From the NCBI RefSeq assembly GCF_000003815.2, contig NC_049985.1, positions 23,439,406-23,503,405 on the forward strand: DNA of 64,000 bases. The letters run 5' to 3'. Positions within the stretch are counted from its first letter, which is position 1, and every line of letters starts with the position of its first letter. Below are positions 20,220 through 30,900 of this stretch, in pieces. The notes beneath the pieces were generated by a model, which ran no database searches, was not told the origin of the DNA, and saw only the letters and a list, made by a program, of their open reading frames with translations. A program made the translations under genes and the position numbers. This stretch comes from Branchiostoma floridae. Its lineage: Eukaryota > Chordata > Leptocardii > Amphioxiformes > Branchiostomatidae.

Positions 20220-22655
20220 GACGATGTTGGTAGAAATGGCGTGATTTGGGTAATTTCTTTTTGGTCCATACGTGCCATTAGTCAATTAATATGTACGTTA
20301 GTTTTGTTTTAGAAGGGGGGGGGGGGGCTTGTAGGAAAGGGGGGGGGGGCTTTGGGAGTTAGGGGGCAACTAAACCAGGGGTGGCGCGGAAGGGGAAATT
20401 GGCTGTTAAAAATTTCCGGTAGAAATTGGACATTTTGAGGCTACTTGAGGGGGAAATTATAACTTGAATGGATTTCTTTCCTTAAACATGGATATTTTGT
20501 AGCCTGTGATATACAATGAAGATAATAACAAATACGACCAAACATTTGGGTTCACTTGGGTGTGTAACATCTTGAAAAGCTATGCCTCTTTCTTCATATC
20601 TACATTTAGAAACTAATTAGAATTTTTACTTAATATGAAAATCACAAAATAAATGAATGAAGAACTTGACTGTACATTTTTGTCCAACCGAGTTAAGTAC
20701 ATATTTTGTTGAGATGTTGAGAAACCACAGACTTGTTGTGTTATATCCACAATGTTGCAAATTTGCTACAATCCACACTGTGTGTGTCAGTGTGAGACAA
20801 AAGTATATCATGTTTCATATCATTGGTTTTCTGGGAGTGTGTGGGAGTCAGGTGGGTGGGGCCAGACGGAAAGGGGGGGAACTAACAAATGCATCTTGTT
20901 GCAATTTTTGGAAGACTAAGCAATTCTGCCTATTAGGGAAATATTTTTTACAACATTTTGATGCGATAATTGTTATGAATTACTATGTTAAATTTTGTAA
21001 TTACTCATGTTATTCCAATCATATTTACTTTGTTACCATGGCACCATGCAGATTATGTTCACCTTATAGTAAATACAAAGTGAACTTTTCCTTGGGAAAA
21101 GTGTTCTTTTTGTGGTTCGATTTACATGTTTTTGAAAATTGGAAATTAGTAAAGCTTGAAATGATAAGATATATGTATTTTTTTTCATACAGCTTCAATG
21201 TAAATAAAAATAATTTTGAAACAGACTGTATGTTAGGTGAAGATGGAAAGTACGTAATGTTACGCTGATACATTATAGGAGGTCAAATTGGTAAATTTGA
21301 GCAAGGAGGCGCACGCAGATAGTAAGTTGGTGCCCCGCCCTTGCTCACATGTTTACAAGAACCTCTGCATGTGCAGATTCATAACTTGTGTAATTTGAAA
21401 GTGTATCTAATACTTATCAGTCCTTTTTGCACGAGTGCAAAGTAAGGGTATTTTGAAATTGTAGTCAGAGTTTCTTTTTGCGTAGTGTTACAGTCTGTAT
21501 AGACTGACATTATAAGGTTAGTCACAAGATTTCATAAAATACTTTCTGATTATGTTTAAACAGTCTGTTATTCACAACATTTGGATGGCGAAAGATGATT
21601 AAATTGTACAAGGTTGACATAACATTTTATGATTTTGTTTGTAAACTGTTTGAAAGGGGGTCTAGATTGGGCAAATTATTCATTATATGGTCTATTTGTT
21701 TTGCATTTTGTGTACAATGTGGGTGTGCTGTCTTTGTCCATCAATTCGATTAAAGAAACTCGTTGAAACATATGTTCGTTCGTGTGCATCTTTTCATGTG
21801 TACACGATTGGCAGCATTGTGTTTATTTAGATGGGATAATAGAGTTGTAGTTCAATTAGTTTCTTGAAAATTTGTTTGAAAGTAACATCTGAAAAATCTG
21901 GACCACTTTTCTACCAAGTGACTTTGAACAGTCGGAAGATTACCTCTGGAAACCCCCTTCACAACCTTCTAGAAGTGGCAGCGTTTATTTTCGGGGTAGC
22001 CCGGATTCGCGATTCTCAACATATCGAGGTAAGGTGATTACATGCTGGAAGACTGTGCTTGGTGCCCAAGAAACTTCTTACTTTTCTGTGACTTATTGAA
22101 GGTCCTTTTGGTAATAACTTCTTGTGGGAGCTTTGTAATACCAAATTACCCCCATACTAAATTTGCTCGAAAGAAAATGCATTTCTCCAGCTACAAACTA
22201 CCGATCAGACGCGGTGCTACTCAAAGCCAGATAGGCAGTGTAGACATTCTATTCTTTGAAATGATGCGTGGCGGTCAGTTGTAACAGTTGAGTAGAAATC
22301 AAGAGCTTTGATTGCCACAAATGAACTGTTTGATCTCTCCTCTTTAAACCAACAGCTAAAAAGCTGTGTTTATGAATATCTAGGTATTACTTTGTCGGCA
22401 GAACATTCTGTATTTTCTCAGTCGTGTTGATAAAGTAATCGTACCCTGAGTTGAAATTAGCAGGATTGATGTTGTCATCATCGTCAATTTAAGATGTACG
22501 TAAAACTGAGGTCTTTTGAAGACAATTCAAGCTGGTGTAACATAATGTTGTGTATTTGAAAGCAACTAGCTAACTGCAATTTATACCTCTCACGCTGGTT
22601 AAAAGAGCAATTTTGCTTTTATGATGATTTCTTACATGTAGAACCTATTGAAACG
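20220..22655. other. intergenic spacer between genes A and B
   Basis: A conserved non-coding spacer, homologous to 33351-35729 and 55895-58655. It contains poly-G runs (about 20317-20350) and an imperfect hairpin around 21299-21345 (GAGCAAGGAGGCGC...GGTGCCCCGCCCTTGCTC). The 203-codon frame at 20657-21268 is broken by indels in the two sister spacers and is not a gene. Confidence 0.6.
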
Positions 22656-23027
22656 CATGAATAATTCATGAGATCTTGCCTCATTAGTCTAGGTACGTCG
22701 TCTATCCTGGGCCTGCAGTTCTTTCAAACCGTCGTCAGTTTCAGACAAGCATTTCGCATTTTCAACTTGTGGCCAATTCTATCACTTTTTATCGGACAAA
22801 CAGTTCGTTACGGGGCGTTTCAAAACGTCTTCTATCAACGGTTTGTCAGACATTTGGAATTCTGGGCGGAGTGCCCACTCTTGGACAAGGTGAGCTCTTT
22901 GCTTGAAGGACGATGAGGAGAACAAGCATGAGGGGGCGACCCCTCCCTGCTTTACCGATGACAAACATGAAAGGAAGGCCCCTCCCTGCCTTACCGGATT
23001 CCAAGGTGCTACCACCTTCACACCAAG
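22656..23027 (+). promoter_or_regulatory. gene B: conserved upstream block (putative promoter / 5' UTR)
   Basis: It begins with a near-perfect palindrome, CATGAATAATTCATG, at 22656-22670. The whole block is nearly identical in gene C (35730-36101) and present with small indels in gene D (58656-59041). It lies directly before the presumed start codon. An 82-codon open frame in B and C is shifted in D, so I read the block as regulatory or UTR and not coding. No clear TATA box. Confidence 0.4.
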
Positions 23028-23043
23028 ATGTGGATACAGGTAG
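23028..23043 (+). CDS. gene B exon: putative start exon
   Basis: ATG with A at -3, then five codons (MWIQV) and a GTAAAA donor in phase 1, which fits the next exon. Identical coding bases occur at 36102 and 59042. It is the only ATG-plus-donor arrangement I found conserved ahead of the ITIM exon. The exon is short, so the call rests on conservation and phase. Confidence 0.45.
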
Positions 23044-24923
23044 GTAAAAACAAGCATATTGCTTGAATGACGACAGCAGCAAGAGACTCCGTAGCAATTT
23101 TACAATATGGTGACCATCACATTACAAGCTTTATTGACACGACAGAAAGTACAGTCACTTTTGTATGACCAACTATAAACTGCAAAAGAAAGAAGAATAC
23201 GGAATATATCTTACAATTCTACTAATTAGGCCACAGCAAGTAAATTGTATGGATGACATCAGCACGCGCATTGATTTTCGCCTGATTAAAAACAAAAAAA
23301 TATTTTTTTCTTCTTCGGAGATGGTCAACATGACGAGAAAGTACCAAAATGGGCAAATTTGTTAGCCATGACTGAAGTGAAAAAATCATAAACTTTCAGA
23401 TAAATATTTTTATTGAATATATATCACAACAGATAGAGAAATCGAGGTCGATGAAAACTGTGAAGATCCGAACAGCAATGTGTGCCATGATCCACGACAA
23501 ACCGGTACCCAGAGTAGAGAACCGAACAATGTCACGTACAGCCAAGTCCCTGCGAGGCAAGGTGCTTTACGGAAGGCGAAAATAAAAGGTAACACATTGT
23601 CATAACCTTCGCAAACAATGTGTGTGTGTGTGTGTGTGTGTGCGTGTGTGTGTGTGTGTGTGTGTGCGTGTGTGTAGTCGAACAGTTCAAACAATTTTTT
23701 TACCTTTTCCAAGAAGTTTTGTATGTGTGAACACGATAACTAGCTCTAGAATGCCTGCGTGGGTTTCAATGTTTCTTGATATTTGCAATATAGGTAGGCC
23801 TTGGAATAACTAGAGATTGGGTTACCTGATGGTAGTGCTTCCAGATTTGATGTCTCGTATTCTAGACATGCTATGATAATATCTTTAGTCACTGTGGTAG
23901 ATAGCTCTTGGTGGAGAGAAAAAGGTTGATTCCCTTAGTAATTCCCTTCCTAAAAAGGAACTCTAGTTTTTGGATTGGATTTATGTTTTTCTGTGAATTC
24001 AAATGAAGGGACCATTACATATCAGTTCACTGTACAAATGGCATTCACGTCCATACATAAGGATGTAAGTTTTGCGCACTCAGAGGTTTCCTTTGAAATG
24101 TAATGCAATATTGTAGGTGCACTGTGCACGTAGACGCGTTTTAACTGTATAGTAAAGTAACCTCCTTGTAACTTGTTGTCATTCGATATTTATATAGAGT
24201 ATCAAAGATATAATACAAAGTACAAATTTCAAACAAATTATGCCATGGAATAATTTTTCTCAATAAAGAGGTTTTGCATAATATTACTGAAACTAAATCA
24301 AAGGCATTTTTCAACAACAACAACAAAAAAAAAACATTGTATGAGGAGAATTGCTTGTTTGTAACCAATCAATACCCAAATTACACCCCTCTTACCAATT
24401 TGAAATTTTGCTTTATTCCATTCTGATGGTTTAAGATTACGATTTTTGGAAGCTTCTTGTCTCCACAGAAAATGTTTCTAAATCTTCTTTTGTTTCACAT
24501 TTTCCGTTTTTCTTTTTACTTGGTAAGGTATTATTTTGTACATCACTGCGTTCTCGTAATTGCATGTATCCTCAAAGAGCACACTTTGTAATATGTTCAG
24601 AATGTACGACTCTGTACAACGGAACCGAAGAACAATCTCCTGGCACCTATGGTTCCCATGACGACCCCACCAGTGACAGCCACCGCACTGAGGAAGAAGA
24701 CATCAACGATCAACGACAGGCTAGTCAGCCAAGTGGACAATCAACTGCAGATCTAGAAGATACAGACAGGATGGACCGTAACAGTGCCTGCCTGTTGGAG
24801 AACCCGATGTACGCGGCGGGTGTGATGCAACAGGACGACGGAGGTGCGTTTTGTTGTTTGCATTCTTGTAAAAATTACCATTTGCACACAAAAAACGAAT
24901 GAGTGGAGAAATTTAAGTCCTGA

Positions 24924-24973
<50 letters not shown>

Positions 24974-27900
24974 ATGTGTGTGTGTGTGAGCAGTGTACAA
25001 CTACAAGTACAACTTCTTATAACATTTACCATTTCTGCTACAAAGAAATGAGCAGAGCAATTTAACAGAATGTGTGTGCGAGCGCCCGTGTGTGCGTGAA
25101 CGATCATTACAAATTGAGAATAGATTGGAAAGACGTTGATCTTTCTTGGAATTCCAATGAAGAGACCTTTTCATATAAGTGAAGTGCATGAATACTATTT
25201 AATGCCATACAACAGGATATCGCAGATATAAAACGTTATATCGATCGTGCAAATGGATCAAGTGAATTGGAATGGATCGGCCGAAAATTCACATGTAGAA
25301 TTATGCGCTACGCAAGTATTCACAGTTGTTAGTACTTGCTATTTTGTAACTTGCTGTCATCTAATATTTACAGAACCTATAAAAAAAAAAAAAAGAACAA
25401 AAGGTCCATTGAATTGGGGGATTCTTTTGAAAAACATGAATTGGCAAAGTTTTGCATAAGATCCCTTTTTACGCCGAATAGTCGAAAATTACAATTTCAA
25501 GTAATTGTCTACAAAAGGATTTAACATTCTGTAGTGAGAAACTGCTTAAGATGACTGGCTTCTTTGTAATACCCCTGTGACATTTGGTGAAAATCGATTA
25601 GACGACGATTCTGCGAGCTCTAAATGACATTTTCGTGAATAAGACGTCCGATGTTCTCACGATCATCCCACGATTTGTCAGGGGTATAAGGACCACTAGA
25701 CGGCGATCGCGCTGCGATCTCACTGCGACCTAAGGTTGGATATGTGTTGCCTTCGCTTTCACACTGGGTATATCATAAAAACGTTATAGCGTGACAGAAA
25801 AGACAACAAAATGCACAAAGTGTAAAAAGATTAGTTTCTTTTCTATACAATTCGTTGAGAGATATGACAAAGGTCGCAGAGAGAGCGCAGTCGGAACGCC
25901 GTCCTAGTGGAAAGGGGGTATTGTGGCGTCGGGCGCAACTGGTAGAGCTTTCATTATTAAAGTTTAGAAAACATGATGCGCAACTACATGCATATTAAAG
26001 ACATGTTATGTATAATGATAAACTGTCACAAAATACAAATCTAGTTCCGGATATCTTCACATGCACGCCATGTTGTTATAAACATTTTAGTGACGTCTGC
26101 AAATGTAACATTCAGACATTATTAATCTGCATTATGAATTAATGATTTATTGCGTTGGTGACAATATATCAATAAAAAATTACAGTCTAGTGATACACAT
26201 ATGTATTTTATTACACTACAATACTATCGGACTATTTCAAGTGGCATATACTGTTATTTATTTACCGTAAATGATGCATAAAGGGAACTATTGCATACAT
26301 GAGATTGAATACTTCTATGTTACTTTTGTACTTAAATATTCTTTAGAAATGGTAAAGTTTTCTTTGCATGGCGTTATAAATGTATTGACCTAGGCGAATA
26401 GACATCAGGATATGATAAAAGTATATTGAAGGGGTCTCCACATGTGTACTGTAGAGGTATTTTTGACTTTCTTCATTATATGTAGAACAAGTCCTAAGAA
26501 AATGATACTCACCTTAAGTACTAGTATTATCTTGACATGAAGGACATAGTCTCTGATCTGTTGGTATATTATATTGGCGACCTGTTTTCGATTGCGAGGC
26601 AACGTGCACTTATTCTCAGTTTGGTAATGCTGGTCACAAAGTTTTTGCTTTGAATAGATAACAGTTTTTTTTTTTTAAATACCAAACTGAGTCTTTATAT
26701 TAGAATATACTTTGAGTGTATTGTTGTTTCTTATTTTCTGTCTCCATTCAGAGCAAGAATGAGCCGGAATGCCGTCAGAATTTTCTATTCCTGGGACTTC
26801 GTAGTGTATTCTATAAATTTTCACTGCATTCCAGATGTTTGTGCCCGTTCTTTTGGCTGGCCGGAAAGTTTTTGACATGCTAAAAACTTTCGAAGTGCTT
26901 TGAAGTGGAAAAATATCGAAAGGTATTCAAAGTGTATTCTAAGTATATTTTAACTATTTTAACTGCAGTATGCCCGCATTCTACGGCATTCCAACGTTAT
27001 TCGAAACATTCTTATACCATTCGATGGAGAACAGAAAACGACAAACCACTTCGAATATTGCCAGAATGTGGCCAAAAGAATATCTGGAATTCAGGGAGAA
27101 TTTCTGAAATACAATACGAATTGCCAGGAATAGAAAAGAATTTTCATTATGGCAGCATTTTGGCTCATTCCTTCTTGTGTGAAGGGAATATAAGGTCCAG
27201 TTGTAGTTCCCACCCAAATGTGGCAAGAATTTTGAAAATACTTCATTTGGGCGAGTGTATGAACAGCACAACTTCTTGTAACATTTACAATTTCTACCAC
27301 GAAAGGAATGAGTAGAGCTGAATGTGTGAGGTAGGGCAGCACATCTGTGCGTGAACGAAAACTACTACCAAAGAAGTTCTAATGGATTGGAATGATATTT
27401 TCCTGTTGAAATATTATAACTTGCTGTCATTTGATATTTACAGAACCCATCGAAAATAGCACACAAAGTGGACCCGATGGACAGCCAACTGCAGAAGATA
27501 CAGACAAGACGAGCCGTAACGGTGCCCGCATGTTGGAGAACCCGATGTACGCGGCGGGTGTGTTGCGTCAAGACGACGGAGGTACGTCTTGTTGTTTGCA
27601 TCTACTTACCACAAATAAATTAGAAGAGTGTTTTAAGTCATAAATTTGCTTTTCCATTTAATTAGTAGCTAGATACATTGCAGGCTTTATATTAGTCAAC
27701 AGATAATGTTGTACGTCATTTTATAGTATGACACCATTGTTGACACATACGTTTGTGAAGATTATACATCCAGGAATATAATGAATAGATGAAAGTAGAA
27801 TCTCTTCTTCTGGATAAATCAAATTTAATTCAGACGTTTCAAACGACATCCGTCGTTCTTCTTCAGTGAAATAAAAATAAAAGTTTACAACTCTGCAGAA

Positions 27901-30900
27901 TAAGGAATACTTCTTACGTTCTAAATAAGCAAAAAAGGTAACGGCTAAGGTGTTCTAAAGTAAACATGGTAGTTAACTACAGAGGTATTCTAAACAGTGT
28001 TCTAAATAAACAAAAAGGTAACTGACAAAGGTTCTGTGATACATTCTAGCAAAATAAGAAAGGCTAACAAGGGATATAATGATAATAAGTGTCTATATAT
28101 TAATAAAACCATCATTTACTTTAAAACATCATTCCAAGCACTGGAAAGGTCAGTTCTCAGCCCCCCCCTTCCGATTGAGAGATGGACGATAAATGCGCTC
28201 GTAAATGGCTTCCTTAACCCCCCTTTCAAACCAACGTGGTTCTCTGTCTAAAATGTCTGTGGTATCTATCATTGTTGACACAGTTTACTCTTGGCATTTC
28301 TTTGTCTTCCTGAAAAGTAAAGAATTTTGTGCTGGCTTCTTATCTACCTATGTGTGATGATTCGTGATAAAATATCCCTCGGTTTACCGTGGCTATTTTT
28401 CATGACCGTCTCATAACAAGTATCATAAAGTATGATAAAAAAAGGTATTGCGTTTATATATAGCTCTTGTGAAAGCAATTTGACAACAGTTATGAAATAA
28501 AGATATGGAATATTTTTTGCTCACAGATAACAACGATGCTGAAGACAGTTGCGTGTTTCCGGGAAGTTTCAACGTGACATCCCACCGTTCCTTTGTGATG
28601 CTACTCGTCATCATCGCCATTGGCATTGGTGCAGGGGCTGGTCTCGTCGCATTTCTCACAACCGTGCAAGAGGTTCATCCACTCTCACTCAACAGTTCTC
28701 TGGAGCGGAGTGTTACATCAAGCCGACCACCAGTGTCACCATTCCCCGCCATCCCTACCGGTTCTACACTGGAAAACAAAAGTGTAAAAACCTCGGTTGG
28801 TTCCCTTAACCTTGTATTCAACGTGCAGTTTTAGACCACTACAGTTTTGTTTTTATGTCAAACAAGAAGCAGCTTTTAATGGAAAAATAGAACATCCATT
28901 TCTAATGATACGCAAAGTTTTCAGGTTATAAAAATGGTAGCTTTCTTTTGTAGGCGCTGCCTCCTTTTAACCTTCTTAACCCAATTCAGACGGGGGGGGG
29001 GACTTTTCAGGCCTGCGCCAAATTTCATGTCGTATAATGCTAGAACTGCTTACGCTAGAGCCACCAAATTTTAGTTAGTTTCCCTAAAATACTGTTAGCA
29101 ACAATTTCACAAAGTTTAAAAAAAAATAAATTTCCTCGTGTTGCCGTGGCATTAGTTGACAGGCATTTTTGACAAAAATCGCTAATGTCGGTCCCAACTC
29201 TGTATTTTCACGTGTATTTCCTAGATTACCGCTATTTTATTACATATATAGATAAAAGCTTATGTTATCTACAATATCTTTCATAATCGAATAGGCCTAA
29301 ATTATGCTATTTTTATGACTTCATCAGCCAAAATCTGAGATGGTGGACAATATGACCATATCAAGAATAACAACACGTGTTTTGTTCAGTCACTTTGAAC
29401 AAGACACGGGTTGGGAGTGACTAAAAGAATTTGTAACTACCTGGTATTCTTTCATCAAAAGGAATTCAAATCAATGCATTAAGTATATTCTATTTGGCGA
29501 TTATATCCAGTGCCACGATGGTATGCAAATGAGGCTATGACGTCACTGTTATGACATGTTGATAGGAATACCATGATGCTCTTCTGGCTGTTTCCATCAT
29601 GATGGACGCGTTGGACGTGAATAATTGTCTTTTCCAATAAAGTTGCATCCTCGCCTTTGAGTCACTCATCCCACATCCTCTGGATAAATAATGACGCGAC
29701 CAATTTAACAGCCTTGCTTACATGGACGACATCTTTGAAACGAGTGCTAATCGATTTTGGAAACGATCATGTTTCCACATTCAAAGGCAGTTGGCAACTA
29801 AAGATGAAGTAAGAAAATGTTTGAAAAGATCTGTGAAACGCCCTAGCCTATAATGAAATACAGTTTTGTACTCTACAGAATACAAACATGCTTGTACTAT
29901 TATTTGTCGTCAGGTTTTAACACAAGATGTCGAAAGGACAGGGTTTGACCAACTTCAGACGACTACGAAGCAACAACCTCTAACGACCCATGAAGGTATG
30001 ACACTCAGGCGACAAATTAGTTGTCCTACACTATGTAGACATTAGCAACTTGAACTATCCTCACGTAACTAATGTTTATAAACAGTTGTACAGCGTTTTG
30101 TATTGGTGTGCCCTACTAACTAGCCTGTGTTTACACAAGCTCTCGCTGGCTGGGCTTAATGACCCCCTCCCCGAGAGGGCGGCGTCAATACTATAGGGCT
30201 GGCCGCTAGGAGCGCGATTTTAGTCAGGCTACCCTACTAACGTTTCCTCAGTCTTCTATGTCTGTTGTCCCTAATAGGTATGGGATACTGCAATCATAAC
30301 ATTAGAAGTCGTTCCGGTAGGACGTTGACAAAAGGGCCTTTTCATCAGTGCCTACTAGTCACTTAATACCTGTCAGATTTTCGAAAGGTATACCTTAACC
30401 CTATCCAGACTGGGGGGGGGGGGGGGGGGCTAAAAGTACCCGCGCCAACTTTGACCTCCTATAGGTCCCAAACGGCTTGCGCTAGAACAACCAAACTTGG
30501 TGAGTTTTCTTAAAATATTGTTGGCAACAATAAAAAAAAACAATTGGGTAAGTTAATGCTTTTTCGCGTTGCCATGGGTTTCTGAAAGGCAAATTTTACA
30601 AAAATCACTAATTTTTGTTTAAACAATGGGATTTTAAGATTTTCTTGCTATACTTAATTTTTTTTCATATATCTTTAATATCTTAGTTGAAAATTTTTGA
30701 TAAATATTCATAAATTATGCTAATGAGATGACGTAATTGGTCAAAATCCAAGATGGCCGACAATATCATGATGAAAAGTATAACAAGCTTATTTTCACTC
30801 AGATTTCATCACTACTTGGTATTTTCTTACAGAAAACATTCATGTGAACGTTTTTAATTCATTTTTATGGGGTTTTATCGTTATATGTTGAAAAATGTAT

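Noticed and set aside
20657-21268. 203-codon open frame between genes A and B
   Set aside because: The homologous spacers (about 33780-34380 and 56300-56880) carry indels that break the frame; no domain, low-complexity AT-rich codons.
22668-22916. 82-codon frame before the gene B start exon (identical at 35742)
   Set aside because: Gene D carries indels that shift the frame, so conservation between B and C reflects recent duplication; treated as promoter/5' UTR.
24801-24840. NPMYAAGV as a second ITIM
   Set aside because: The residue at Tyr+3 is Gly, which does not fit the ITIM consensus; NPxY is the better reading.
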